Assembly: GCA_963978905.1 (NCBI GenBank)
Contig: OZ022259.1
Location: 30,233,994-30,297,993 of the forward strand
Length of the DNA stretch: 64,000 nt
Direction: 5' to 3'
DNA from: Trichostrongylus colubriformis
Taxonomy: Eukaryota; Nematoda; Chromadorea; Rhabditida; Trichostrongylidae
This document shows, piece by piece, positions 43,877 through 47,579 of this stretch; the first letter of the stretch is position 1; every line of letters begins with the position of its first letter. The position numbers and the translations under genes are program-made. The notes under the pieces were generated by a model. The model saw nothing but the letters and a program-made list of their open reading frames with translations. It searched no databases and was not told where the DNA came from.

Positions 43877-44142
43877 GTCGTCATAGAAAAGCAGTGCTAC
43901 CAGACTTGTCTTGTAGTCGACCAATCGTAAGAGTTCGAACAAGTTCTGTTTCGAAAGTATTTCGGCTGAAGATTAAGTAATCGGTAGTGGTGATAAGCCG
44001 AAATTACTATTTTCAGGTGCTTTTGTCGCTCGGCTTCCATCCAAATCTATTAATCACAAACTTTGTCATACTTATTATAATCATTATCCTGATACGTAGC
44101 ATTGCGCTGCTTGCATTCATTACCAGAATACAAAGAAGCTGA
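2317..44142 (+). CDS. ABCG (white/wht-type) half-transporter, gene 1, ~20 exons
   Basis: Gene-level entry. Joining exons at 3333-3462, 7036-7084, 7322-7408, 11721-11823, 12123-12194, 13322-13417, 13472-13543, 19395-19489, 19559-19630, 20863-20968, 21048-21166, 28010-28115, 29826-29957, 32009-32101, 32175-32232, 32318-32395, 36268-36351, 41920-~42045 and 44017-44142 keeps phase at every secure junction and gives about 600 codons, normal for an ABCG half-transporter (one nucleotide-binding domain, then six membrane helices). Visible motifs are Walker A GASGSGKTT, Q-loop YVQQEDVF, signature LSGGERKR, Walker [13 protein letters not shown] and H-loop [12 protein letters not shown] proteins dimerise and export lipids, pigment precursors or drugs; the substrate here is unknown. 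Exons 2317-2406 and 43646-43779 are tentative. The initiator Met was not identified with confidence. All catalytic residues are intact, so the gene looks functional. Its 42-kb span reflects transposon-filled introns. Confidence 0.9.
3333..3462 (+). CDS. ABCG gene 1 exon: start of the nucleotide-binding domain
   Basis: Acceptor ctgtttttcttag; phase 0 in, phase 1 out. Encodes [15 protein letters not shown] and ends KVVLNQ, the segment just before VSGYAEPG in white-type transporters. The paralogous exon at 59569-59683 reads KRLLWREIYAELIP...LILNQ, which confirms the call. The donor is AG|gcaagt, a GC rather than a GT donor. The nearest GT alternative (3467) would put the next exon out of frame. 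Confidence 0.85.
4489..4962 (+). repeat. Family C dispersed repeat, copy 1
   Basis: About 470 bp shared with 35742-36211 and 62781-63250. It begins near 'cttaaagacaccagaagg', passes 'gacgccgtggcatggtgcca' and ends 'ccccttccggttccttta'. Lies in the GC-AG intron of ABCG gene 1. A short inverted match to its right end (aaccggaaggagtccgaa) lies at about 4178-4197. No coding capacity, so probably a non-autonomous element. Confidence 0.75.
7036..7084 (+). CDS. ABCG gene 1 exon: first half of Walker A
   Basis: A 49-nt exon between acceptor tttattttcag and donor AG|gtgaga. Encodes [16 protein letters not shown] plus the first two bases of the Walker A serine. Phase 1 in, phase 2 out. The paralog in gene 2 (63569-63617) is also 49 nt with the same phases and nearly the same peptide. 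Confidence 0.93.
7322..7408 (+). CDS. ABCG gene 1 exon: Walker A completion (P-loop)
   Basis: Acceptor ttcatttacag, donor GA|gtatgt. Completes [13 protein letters not shown] and continues [14 protein letters not shown]. The lysine and both threonines needed to bind ATP phosphates are present. Phase 2 in, phase 2 out. Confidence 0.95.
8275..9621 (-). pseudogene. RTE reverse transcriptase domain, frameshifted and internally deleted
   Basis: Fragments in two frames. 9385-9621 is the basic linker ([15 protein letters not shown]), 9179-9367 continues in a shifted frame ([16 protein letters not shown]), and 8623-9324 holds RT proper: [20 protein letters not shown], then [18 protein letters not shown] and FADDLVLI (catalytic DD present). 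8275-8553 is the C-terminal region with [11 protein letters not shown]. The RT segment expected between the linker and '[12 protein letters not shown]' (PPQWKDS...GFRRGF-like part) is missing. Confidence 0.87.
9834..10736 (-). pseudogene. RTE endonuclease domain
   Basis: About 300 open codons. Visible motifs are [12 protein letters not shown] (catalytic Glu), [22 protein letters not shown] (the GDFNA metal-binding motif). The final [12 protein letters not shown] (SDH motif) lies just downstream in another frame (9631-9858), so a frameshift sits near 9850. In an intact element this domain nicks the target to prime reverse transcription. Confidence 0.88.
11721..11823 (+). CDS. ABCG gene 1 exon: Q-loop
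   Basis: Acceptor aaacttttcag, donor GCA|gtaagc. Encodes [20 protein letters not shown] followed by QEHLMFA; the glutamine of the Q-loop and the LTV-REHL-like segment are typical of ABCG. Its first base completes an Asp codon begun in the previous exon. The 4.3-kb intron before it holds the fold-back element with the RTE copy. Confidence 0.94.
12123..12194 (+). CDS. ABCG gene 1 exon: helical subdomain
   Basis: A 72-nt phase-0 exon (acceptor ttttacttcag, donor GCG|gtgggt). Encodes [20 protein letters not shown], the charged helix between Q-loop and signature motif in ABCG proteins. Confidence 0.9.
12501..12936. mobile_element. Family D palindromic MITE-like element, copy 1
   Basis: About 436 bp. 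Ends CTTAAGAGGAAACGTGCACG and, inverted, CTTAAAGGAATCGTGCCGG. The arms (about 12501-12700 and 12740-12936) share 'tttttgttacccatata', 'cgcgaaaaa' and 'gggcgggg/ccccgccc'-type blocks in inverted order. A spacer near 12700-12760 is shared with copy 2. Long open frames across it are by-products of symmetry. It lies in an intron of ABCG gene 1. Confidence 0.82.
13322..13417 (+). CDS. ABCG gene 1 exon: ABC signature motif
   Basis: A 96-nt phase-0 exon (acceptor ccctattacag, donor GAG|gtaagt). Encodes [13 protein letters not shown], then [14 protein letters not shown], the family-defining ABC signature with the ERKR extension common in ABCG. Confidence 0.96.
13472..13543 (+). CDS. ABCG gene 1 exon: Walker B and D-loop
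   Basis: A 72-nt phase-0 exon, only 54 nt after the signature exon (acceptor cactttcag, donor CGG|gtagga). Encodes [20 protein letters not shown]. The catalytic Glu after Walker B Asp and the D-loop SGLD are intact. Confidence 0.96.
13750..13905 (+). repeat. Family G dispersed repeat, copy 1
   Basis: Shares 'acgttcatactttgcgc'-like, 'gcgttcacaggcag', 'gggggaggta' and 'gccgccgtcac'-like blocks with 57820-57985. Nature unknown. Confidence 0.5.
14300..14540 (+). repeat. Family A' repeat unit
   Basis: Begins ATTATACAAACCACTAATTG followed by gtctgtttg-type simple sequence, then 'gagtgactgtgatcaggaaa'. Similar units lie at 18690-18975, 49525-49830 and 60830-61060. Confidence 0.55.
14690..15340 (+). 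repeat. Family B dispersed repeat, copy 1
   Basis: About 650 bp shared with 21957-22640 and with 22640-22969 plus 24072-24590. Key blocks are 'gcgcgcagtagtgtgcgcca', 'aatcgatagttttgtattcg', 'aaaatgattccgagtgaacc' and 'cagcggtcgatgcatcggtc'. This copy keeps the empty target site (14815-14823) of the MULE-like insertion seen in copy 3. Confidence 0.78.
15350..15580 (+). repeat. Family A repeat fragment
   Basis: Contains 'gtcagcgctcctggatc', 'gacgactctagcctttttac' and 'cttatcaaccattatcggtg'. Ends at the (TTTA)n tract. Confidence 0.65.
15577..15606 (+). repeat. (TTTA)n microsatellite
   Basis: About seven TTTA units directly after the family A fragment; possibly the tail of an inserted element. 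Confidence 0.9.
16737..17063 (-). pseudogene. CR1-like ORF2 C-terminal segment
   Basis: In frame with 17064-18044 after one stop codon. Encodes [20 protein letters not shown] and then [19 protein letters not shown]..., the usual 'LGL-L--RR--ADL' C-terminal region of CR1/jockey ORF2. Confidence 0.82.
17064..18044 (-). pseudogene. CR1-like reverse transcriptase, truncated
   Basis: 326 open codons. Motifs are [35 protein letters not shown] (first catalytic Asp), [17 protein letters not shown] and [11 protein letters not shown] (YADD active site), then [15 protein letters not shown] and [20 protein letters not shown]. These define the R2/CR1/jockey-type RT. The frame ends with TAA at 17064-17066, after which the same frame continues (16737-17063). 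Confidence 0.9.
17863..18121. repeat. 26-bp direct repeat at the LINE 5' truncation
   Basis: The same 26 bp occurs at 17863-17888 (inside RT, codons of LCDVIYVDL) and at 18096-18121 (exactly at the truncated 5' end), in the same orientation. See findings. Confidence 0.9.
18122..18668 (+). repeat. Family A repeat with internal ~140-bp periodicity
   Basis: Three successive units, each with 'gtcagcgctcttggatcaac', 'gcgaaaggcgaaac' and 'cttatcaaccgttatcaa' blocks, then 'gaaattcagcgtcccagctt', (CA)-rich sequence and the end motif gcgaattatatatagtagga. Confidence 0.78.
18690..18975 (+). repeat. Family A' repeat unit
   Basis: Follows the preceding family A copy. Has 'gagtgattgtgaagggaatt' and 'gtgctgacaacgcac', equivalents of blocks at 14390 and 49630. 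Confidence 0.45.
19395..19489 (+). CDS. ABCG gene 1 exon: H-loop
   Basis: Acceptor cacttattcag, donor AG|gtaact. Encodes [20 protein letters not shown] followed by [11 protein letters not shown]. The switch histidine sits in TIHQPSS, typical of ABCG. Phase 0 in, phase 2 out. The preceding 5.9-kb intron contains the CR1-like element and family A/B repeats. Confidence 0.95.
19559..19630 (+). CDS. ABCG gene 1 exon: end of the nucleotide-binding domain
   Basis: A 72-nt exon after a 69-nt intron (acceptor cttccgcag, donor TC|gtgagt). Encodes [20 protein letters not shown] and FFD, equal to the 'G-x-x-x-Y-x-G' strand and following helix in white-type proteins. Phase 2 in, phase 2 out. Confidence 0.93.
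19921..19998 (-). other. tRNA-like sequence (tRNA-derived pseudogene or SINE)
   Basis: Minus strand reads gccgtggctcagtgatagcg, a good A-box context (TGGCTCAGTGATA), then about 30 nt later gggtttgcccatcc, a degraded B box. No acceptor stem pairs well, so not a functional tRNA. Confidence 0.4.
20075..20560 (+). repeat. Family A repeat copy
   Basis: Diverged copy with 'gagtgtcagcgctctgggat', 'cctttatcgaatctta' and 'gcgcgagataggaatttcct' blocks; ends near 'gattatgtaaagtgatatgc'. Confidence 0.7.
20578..20720 (+). repeat. Family E dispersed repeat, copy 1
   Basis: Shares 'gtagatgggtgtgcaccatc', 'acgggttccttacg' and 'gatggcgcacgctttg' with 44885-45015. Function unknown. Confidence 0.55.
20863..20968 (+). 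CDS. ABCG gene 1 exon: linker
   Basis: Acceptor aggattttcag, donor AAA|gtatgt. Encodes [20 protein letters not shown] then a Lys/Asp/Glu-rich stretch. It begins with the 'GYPCP..NPADF' equivalent of other ABCG proteins, here diverged to [14 protein letters not shown]. Phase 2 in, phase 0 out. Confidence 0.88.
21048..21166 (+). CDS. ABCG gene 1 exon: cytosolic linker before the membrane domain
   Basis: Acceptor ataatttcag, donor GAG|gtgcgt. Encodes [20 protein letters not shown] followed by a charged segment ending NIGDNV. Phase 0 in, phase 2 out; joins in frame to RYSASWFTQ of the next exon although that lies 6.8 kb downstream. Confidence 0.87.
21225..21900 (-). repeat. Family A repeat, inverted copy
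   Basis: Reverse orientation: begins 'ccattatatatgatccgatt', then 'cacgaaattcatatcttgcg', then three ~140-bp units with 'gataaggagcgcaaaaaggc'. Starts about 60 nt after an ABCG exon. Confidence 0.75.
21957..22640 (+). repeat. Family B dispersed repeat, copy 2
   Basis: Directly followed by copy 3, so a tandem pair with a ~690-bp spacing. Begins 'ctggcgggcgcacactactg'. Confidence 0.75.
22970..24071. mobile_element. Non-autonomous MULE-like DNA transposon
   Basis: 1102 bp with inverted ends of about 60 bp sharing ggtaaacggacaaatgtgcg, then ggtactcact and ccgcgacgc. Flanked by the 9-bp duplication caaatagat (22961-22969 and 24072-24080). The uninterrupted site is present in family B copy 1 (14815-14823). 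A 9-bp duplication with long inverted ends is typical of Mutator-like elements. No transposase is encoded. The interior carries four tandem ~138-bp units and a short gcgcgcttcgcgcgc hairpin near 23195-23210. Confidence 0.82.
23216..23690 (+). repeat. Four tandem ~138-bp units
   Basis: The block gacgtgggggctaatatggg recurs at 23232, 23371, 23507 and 23646, giving periods of 139, 136 and 139 bp. Units end with 'gtatactcaagtgtatattt' and 'aagcctgcaa'. This is a minisatellite inside the MULE-like element. Confidence 0.88.
24590..25262 (+). repeat. Family A repeat copy
   Basis: Three to four ~140-bp units with the same blocks as 18122-18668, ending in (AC)n and gcgaattatatagagtagga. Confidence 0.78.
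25264..25467 (-). other. Short unassigned open frame
   Basis: 67 codons on the minus strand with a protein-like composition ([20 protein letters not shown]). No family recognised. It may be a transposase or host-gene fragment, or chance. Confidence 0.2.
26699..26875. repeat. Small palindromic repeat (~180 bp)
   Basis: Arms 26699-26775 and 26800-26875 pair: 'ccgatggtgaacaagctatc' against the inversion of 'gattatcttgttcatcatcgg'. One arm recurs at the very start of the window. Confidence 0.68.
27020..27700. mobile_element. Palindromic mariner-family derivative
   Basis: 681 bp between TA dinucleotides (27018-27019, 27701-27702). Ends TTAAGTTGATCGAAAAG and, inverted, TTAGGTTGATCGAAAAG. The two halves are inverted copies of the same mariner 3' end meeting near 27360. 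In each, read outward from the centre, comes [10 protein letters not shown], then HPPYSPDI and PSDYH, then the C-terminal RIANLPVRW. The transposase N-terminus and first two catalytic Asp are absent. Confidence 0.88.
28010..28115 (+). CDS. ABCG gene 1 exon: connecting helix and start of TM1
   Basis: Acceptor gcatgttcag, donor GCG|gtgaga. Encodes [20 protein letters not shown] then FFTHLIKTA. '[10 protein letters not shown]' is the conserved elbow helix entering the ABCG membrane domain. Phase 2 in, phase 0 out. Confidence 0.93.
29826..29957 (+). CDS. ABCG gene 1 exon: TM1 to TM2
   Basis: Acceptor gttcgtttag, donor TTC|gtaagt; 44 codons, phase 0 at both ends. Encodes [20 protein letters not shown] and then [20 protein letters not shown]. 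The first part is a clear hydrophobic helix equivalent to the 'G-x-I-Y/F-F' end of TM1; the second matches the 'N-x-x-GALF...F' segment in position. Confidence 0.9.
30344..30783. mobile_element. Palindromic non-autonomous element (~440 bp)
   Basis: Inverted arms about 30344-30520 and 30600-30783. Left 'ggctaagattctgatattag' pairs with right 'ctaatatcagaatcttggcc', and inner blocks 'gctcagcagtgtaacagtag' with 'ctattacactgctgaggacc'. No coding capacity. Confidence 0.8.
31057..31554 (-). pseudogene. Antisense open frame with one TGA, possible membrane protein relic
   Basis: On the minus strand 31554 to 31057 is one continuous frame of 166 codons broken only by TGA at 31330-31332. Upstream of the stop: [20 protein letters not shown]. 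Downstream: [20 protein letters not shown] and [19 protein letters not shown], a convincing transmembrane helix, ending SPTLN. No family recognised. It lies in an intron of ABCG gene 1. It could be a decayed gene or a chance frame with an intron spanning the TGA. Confidence 0.35.
32009..32101 (+). CDS. ABCG gene 1 exon: amphipathic 'REY' segment
   Basis: Acceptor tttgatttag, donor GAC|gtacgc; 31 codons, phase 0. Encodes [20 protein letters not shown] and AVVLTD. This matches 'ELPVF-REHRSG-Y-P-AY-LAK-L-E' of white-type transporters almost residue for residue. Confidence 0.93.
32175..32232 (+). CDS. ABCG gene 1 exon: TM3
   Basis: Acceptor agtgtttcag, donor G|gtacta; phase 0 in, phase 1 out. 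Encodes [19 protein letters not shown], equivalent to the 'P-x-x-x-x-x-x-I-x-Y-x-M-G' helix of ABCG proteins. Introns on both sides are under 90 nt. Confidence 0.9.
32318..32395 (+). CDS. ABCG gene 1 exon: TM4
   Basis: Acceptor aaattttcag, donor G|gtgcgt; phase 1 in, phase 1 out. Encodes [20 protein letters not shown] and NVSTSV, matching the 'F-L-x-x-L-x-x-x-V-x-N-V-x-x-S' helix. The next intron (3.9 kb) holds the two mariner remnants and one family C repeat. Confidence 0.92.
32795..33900 (-). pseudogene. Mariner transposase remnant B
   Basis: Minus strand, low-coordinate end bounded by TA (32793-32794) and the terminal motif TTAGGTTGTAAGGGAAGTTC. N-terminal part: [14 protein letters not shown]...[11 protein letters not shown], the 'W-x-x-R-F-x-x-G-x-x-x-L-E...GRPS' helix-turn-helix region. 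C-terminal part (32910-33119): [19 protein letters not shown] then [13 protein letters not shown], with the third catalytic Asp. Many frameshifts in between; dead. Confidence 0.78.
33900..35030 (-). pseudogene. Mariner transposase remnant A
   Basis: Minus strand. N-terminal [20 protein letters not shown] and [15 protein letters not shown] (helix-turn-helix), middle [27 protein letters not shown] and [14 protein letters not shown]-terminal [19 protein letters not shown] (34034 to 33930). The high-coordinate end, read on the minus strand, is TTGGGTCGTGGCAAAAATAG, similar to the mariner B end. Several frameshifts. It runs directly into remnant B. Confidence 0.76.
35742..36211 (+). repeat. Family C dispersed repeat, copy 2
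   Basis: Same unit as 4489-4962, with few differences. It ends about 57 nt before the TM5 exon of ABCG gene 1. Confidence 0.78.
36268..36351 (+). CDS. ABCG gene 1 exon: TM5
   Basis: Acceptor tttgcttgcag, donor G|gtacat; 84 nt, phase 1 in, phase 1 out. Encodes [20 protein letters not shown] and LVQPLFVF, equal to the 'SxA-x-x-x-x-P-x-x-x-x-P-F-x-x-F-G-G' region. The exon begins only about 57 nt after the end of a family C repeat. Confidence 0.92.
38530..38600 (-). other. tRNA-like sequence, possible SINE head
   Basis: Minus strand reads ggtgactcgtggtgtagtgg then ataggtagg: a tRNA D-arm/A-box context (TGGTGTAGTGGATAGG). It is followed 30 nt later by atgaatcccggaact, a weak B box. No clean cloverleaf. 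Confidence 0.35.
39793..40182 (-). other. Open frame with one hydrophobic segment, unassigned
   Basis: 129 codons on the minus strand. Residues about 38-60 read [20 protein letters not shown], a possible signal anchor, followed by a polar region ([18 protein letters not shown]). No family recognised; it may be coding sequence of the surrounding repeat or chance. Confidence 0.25.
40723..41155. mobile_element. Family D palindromic MITE-like element, copy 2
   Basis: Same element as 12501-12936. Begins TTAAAGGAATCGTCCACGG and ends with its near-exact inversion CCGTGGACGATTTCTTTAA. The arms pair over roughly 190 bp around a centre near 40940. The better symmetry here suggests a younger copy. Confidence 0.85.
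41920..42045 (+). CDS. ABCG gene 1 exon: extracellular 'GFF...WFKYAYEA' segment
   Basis: Acceptor tatttattacag. Encodes [20 protein letters not shown] then [16 protein letters not shown], the most conserved extracellular motif of ABCG proteins ('GFFLN...P-Y-x-W-x-x-x-x-S-W-F-x-Y-x-N-E-A'). The 3' end is uncertain: donor gttagt after 42045 (phase 1) fits an added loop exon, while donor gttggt after 42041 (phase 0) would join straight to the last exon. Confidence 0.88.
43646..43779 (+). CDS. ABCG gene 1, candidate extracellular-loop exon
   Basis: Acceptor gtgttgtcag, possible donor TGT|gttacc. Phase 1 in and phase 0 out, which fits the preceding 42045 donor and the final exon. Encodes [20 protein letters not shown] then [11 protein letters not shown]: four cysteines and two N-glycosylation sequons (NDS, NST), as expected for the large loop before the last helix. 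No strict homology is visible, and the donor lies just before the (CT)n tract. Confidence 0.42.
43786..43871 (+). repeat. (CT)n microsatellite
   Basis: About 86 bp of nearly perfect CT. Translation gives a spurious Ser-Leu repeat. It lies in the last intron region of ABCG gene 1, seven bases after the candidate loop-exon donor. Confidence 0.97.
44017..44142 (+). CDS. ABCG gene 1 last exon: TM6 and stop
   Basis: Acceptor actattttcag; 41 codons then TGA at 44140-44142. Encodes [20 protein letters not shown], an Ile-rich helix, and a basic tail ending ITRIQRS. This matches the 'VL-x-x-L-x-F ... R-x-x-x-Y/L-x-x-L-x-x-R' C-terminus of white-type transporters. AATAAA at 44264-44269 and again near 44301 could serve as polyadenylation signals. 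Confidence 0.9.
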   Translation: MLLSLGFHPNLLITNFVILIIIIILIRSIALLAFITRIQRS

Positions 44143-44263
44143 TTCTCACGGATCTATCGCGTGATTTCTTTCGATATTGGGACAGAGATTTCAACTTTTC
44201 AAGAAAAATCCGTTTTTCTCCATTGATTTTTTTATACATTACTTTCCCTGAGAGATTTACAGC

Positions 44264-44269
44264 AATAAA
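44264..44269 (+). terminator. Candidate polyadenylation signal of ABCG gene 1
   Basis: AATAAA 122 nt after the stop codon, in AT-rich sequence; a second AATAAA follows near 44301. Distances suit nematode 3' UTRs. Not verified by transcript data. Confidence 0.4.
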
Positions 44270-44587
44270 CGTTCGGCATAATCATAAGACTAGAAAAGTT
44301 AATAAACCTATTAAAGAATTTGTTGTTTTTGTGTCATCCGTATGCTCCAAACATTCTACCATTTTCAATACCTACACTAAGTGTTTGGAAATAAATCCAA
44401 AAAACGCCGTGTTCATCGTCTGCTCATTATTTCGCTCTTTCTGTACATAATTTTCATATGTAGAGGTATTAGGCTGCTGGGAATGTTTTAAGAAGAATTT
44501 TCGAAAAGTTCAGACCCTTTGTGACCTGAACGATACCCATGATGTGCCATGTTCTTGGTAGTGCTGAAGGGTGCGTGCCCGACTTAG

Positions 44588-45085
44588 AGTTCGAAGGCAC
44601 AGTTCACGATAATTCTCGTGCCCCGTCGCGCTCCATAGACTCTGGGAGTGCTAAAGAACACAAGTGCGGAGAAAAAAACAAGGAAACCTATCAAAAACCT
44701 TGAAAATGGAGTGTTTCTAACGTTTGGATTCGACGAGTTTGCAGCTTGAAAGCAAGTAACATTCAGACGAGTTTTTACATGATAATATCCTATAAGGTTG
44801 TTTTTACACTGGGAGTATTTCCTATCACTTCTTATCGCAGTCGATATCATGCTTCTCGTACACGTAAAAGCCACCGCTTACCAGCTGGCTAAATGGAAGA
44901 TGGGTGTCGGCCATCTTGAGACGGTGGCCACCGTCTTATTTACGTGTTCCTTACGCGTTAAGCACCCACCCTCGCACCGTGATGATGGCACACGCTTTGT
45001 CCTCGTGGAAGGGGCTATATACTCACTGATGGAACCGAGTACTCATATTACCGTGAACTGTGCCTTTAATCACGATGTCTCGGAA
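44588..45085. repeat. Inverted ends around ~500 bp containing family E copy 2
   Basis: 'aaggcacagttcacgataat' at 44595 is matched by the inversion of 'accgtgaactgtgcctt' at 45050-45066. Between them 44885-45015 carries family E blocks ('gatgggtgtcggccatct', 'acgtgttccttacgcg', 'gatggcacacgctttg') shared with 20578-20720. Possibly a small non-autonomous transposon. Confidence 0.5.
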
Positions 45086-45403
45086 GATCAGCTCCGAGCT
45101 ATAGCATTTCACGAATGGCGCCGCGGCACTCCATCGTCGATGGCAGTCAGCAACATCAACGGCGCATTGGGAGAGGGCACCTTCCCCGCTCCCCTTCCCC
45201 TCCCCCCCATGAAGCTTCACGGAAGGAGACACGGATTTCGAGAATAAACCTCGGACAGGACGCCGGTAGAAGCCTCAGCTATTCTCGCCGTTGTCAAGGA
45301 GGATCCAGAGGCTAGCACATGTACTATGGCGCAAAACTTGCGTGTGACTATACGGCCGTCCCCACTCGTCTCCAAGCTCTTGGCTACCAAAAAGTGCTGA
45401 CCG

Positions 45404-45765
45404 ATGGATCCCTTATGCCGTGGCCGACAATATACGGTTCACCCAGATAGCCATCTCCCACCCGCTCCTCTCAAAAGGAGTTTCTGCAAAACCTGGTTGC
45501 AGGAGATGAGAGATGAGTCCTCTATAATGCTAACCAATCGAGGCGAACTCGGACCAGCCCCAAAGAAGACTCTGTTGTGCTGCTTCTGGGACGCGAGGGA
45601 AATGTTGTACTACGAATTGTTCGAGCGAGGTCACACAGTCACTGCTTTTATTTAGGCACATCAACTTCAGAAACTCGAGGAACCATACGAGGGAAGCGGC
45701 GGAGACGACTGTTAGTGCACCTTCTGCATGAATCGTGTCCAGCCCATCTAATCTTCGACTCCTTA
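45404..45765 (+). pseudogene. Mariner transposase relic, catalytic region
   Basis: Encodes LGPAPKKTLLCCFWDAREML then YYELFERGHTVTAF, matching mariner 'PKPK-KVML-VWWD-KG-V-YYELL--G-TV-A'. About 20 codons on, in another frame, LVHLLHESCPAH corresponds to 'HDNARPH', with the catalytic Asp changed. Heavily decayed; ends not located. Confidence 0.68.
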
Positions 45766-46058
45766 GCCAATACGGCGGCGTCCCTGATCTTCGACCGACT
45801 ACGAAGATCGGGACTCCGGATTCTTCTCTGCACTTGCATGATTTTAGGGCAGTAAGGACAGTGAAATCGAAGAATGGGCGCGGATCCGGACGTTTTTCGC
45901 TTTTTTCACTACTTCCTCGATGGTCTTAGGCTCCCCGAGCCACTCTTCTCCTCCTCCTCAGCTTTGGTAAAAGACGTTCATCATATTGACTTCCCGACCT
46001 AGGTTCTCGCAGTCGAAATCGGCTAGCATCCGCTCTGCTTGCTGGATTGTCGGTGTTA

Positions 46059-46732
46059 CAAAGGGCACTATTTATATTTCGGGAATAGGCAATACTGTGA
46101 TCATGTTAGTAAATCTGATGGTTCCATCGTAAAGTTCGACTTCTTATCACTATATATCCGATCATTTAACTTGTCGCACGGCGCTATTTGTTTATTTTAT
46201 AGTCAGCTGAAAGTTTTTGTCTTTTCAAGCAATGAAAATGAAATTTCTGAAAAAATAAAAAAAGGGCAATGAAGCTCTATCAAAAACAACCGTGTATCGC
46301 TGGTATTAAGGAAATTCGATAGTGGTCGTAGTTAGCTGTCCGAGGAGATTCGTGAAGGACGTCCAAAAAAAGGCAGTTGTGCCAGAAACATCGATGCTGT
46401 GTGCAACATGATTAAGCAAGATCGCCACGTCACCTATTCTGAGATTGAGGCATCCCTAAACATTATGTCCACCAGTATACATGCAATTTCACATGAACAC
46501 ATGGGTTTGCAAAAAATATTTTTCTGTTGGATCCCACACAATTCGGCAAACGCACAGAAAAGACTTGTGCCGACAAAGTTTTCAAAAGTTTATAAAATAA
46601 ACAAATAGCGCCGTGCGGTTAAATGAATGATCGGGTATATGGTAAAAAAAGTCGAACTTTACGATGAAACCATCAGATTTATTCACATGATAACAGCATT
46701 GCCTATTCCCGAAATATAAATAATGCCCCTCG
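46059..46732 (+). mobile_element. Mini-mariner with ~145-bp inverted ends
   Basis: 674 bp between TA dinucleotides (46057-46058, 46733-46734). The inverted ends run from 46059 to about 46205 and from about 46590 to 46732. They share GGCA.TATTTATATTTCGGG, 'ctgatggttccatcgtaaag' and 'cacggcgctatttgtttatt'. The interior encodes only a transposase N-terminus. Confidence 0.87.
46280..46608 (+). pseudogene. Mariner transposase N-terminal remnant inside the mini-mariner
   Basis: Reads LRKFDSGRS, LSEEIREGRPKKGS, NIDAVCNMIKQDRHVTYSEI, EASLNIMSTSIHAISHEH and WIPHNSANAQKR. This is the two helix-turn-helix DNA-binding part and the WIPHNL linker of mariner transposase. The catalytic domain is deleted. 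Confidence 0.82.
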
Positions 46733-46888
46733 TATTAGCACAATGTCGCTAGCGAAGCGGAGATGCTGTAGATGCCTGCCATTGACCTTCTCACCCATTC
46801 CGCCATTCCTATTGGGGTTATACTGACGTTCTCATGAGCGCGCTGATTAGTTTAGACGAAATGGTGTCGCCTTGTTAAACCCCTCTCT

Positions 46889-47440
46889 TCACGTAGATGA
46901 TGACCTATGTGTAGAACGGCGAGATCCTGGTGGTGAAGTGCTGTAGAGCTCGCGAAGTACTATTATGTACTGAGTAGGCACACCCTGGTTGCCTGGAGCT
47001 TTGGTATGCGCTTCTTTCTCAGCTGACTCGAAGGCTTCCTTCAAATCGATAAATGTGAGACATAACGGAATCATGCACTCTCGCGATACTTCAGTAAGCC
47101 TAGTGACCGTGTAGATGTGATAGATTGTACCGAACCCTCTCCGAAACCCTGCCTGTTCGCATGGCTCTCCTTCGTCCAAAGTTCTACCAATTGTATTCAA
47201 GACTCGCGGAGAGCTGTAGACTACAGACAGTAGGCAGATTGGAAGATATTTGCCAGTGTCGTATGGATCTCTCTTCTTAGACAGCAACACAGTCCTGCTG
47301 GTTTTCCACGATGTGGGTACCTTGCATTGCGACAGGTAGCGTGTGAAGAGTCGGGTCAGTGTTTTAACGATAAGTGACGGGGAATCCTTCAGTTGCACCG
47401 TTTTGATTCTGTCGGGACCGGGTGCTGTAAAAATCTTCAC
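46889..47440 (-). pseudogene. RTE reverse transcriptase fragment
   Basis: 183 open codons from AVKIFTAPGPDRIK to ELYSTSPPGS, holding RT motifs up to the first catalytic Asp (LTFIDLKEAFESA). The frame is lost before the second motif. Confidence 0.85.
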
Positions 47441-47579
47441 CGACGAAATGACGTGTCGGAGTTTGCAAGGGAGAACTGATGGTACTACATATCCATCCTG
47501 CTTCAGATTGCTCCTAGGCAGTTGAACGTGGCTATCGAAGGGATCCGAGTAGAAATAAGAAACAAGCTAGGAGTTATTA

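Larger units (their letters stand above)
45900..47560 (-). mobile_element. RTE retrotransposon fragment, split by a mini-mariner
   Basis: Minus strand. 46889-47440 encodes IFTAPGPDRIKTVQLKDSPS, KVPTSWKTSRTVLLSKK, AGFRRGFGTIYHIYTVTRLT, ECMIPLCLTFIDLKEAFESA. Around 46735-46780 another frame reads GRHLQHLRFASDIVLI (active site FADD mutated to FASD). It resumes left of the mini-mariner at 46058 with TPTIQQAERMLADFD. This is the fingers-to-palm part of an RTE RT, including the segment deleted from the copy at 8013-10814. No endonuclease is present. Confidence 0.8.

Noticed and set aside
43396..43980. 194-codon open frame with a Ser-Leu repeat
   Set aside because: The length comes from the (CT)n microsatellite translated in one frame. 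Only a short part (43646-43779) is kept as a tentative exon.
45100..45250. Open frames with Pro/Arg-rich sequence
   Set aside because: Compositional effect of a C-rich stretch next to a repeat; no motif or splice support.
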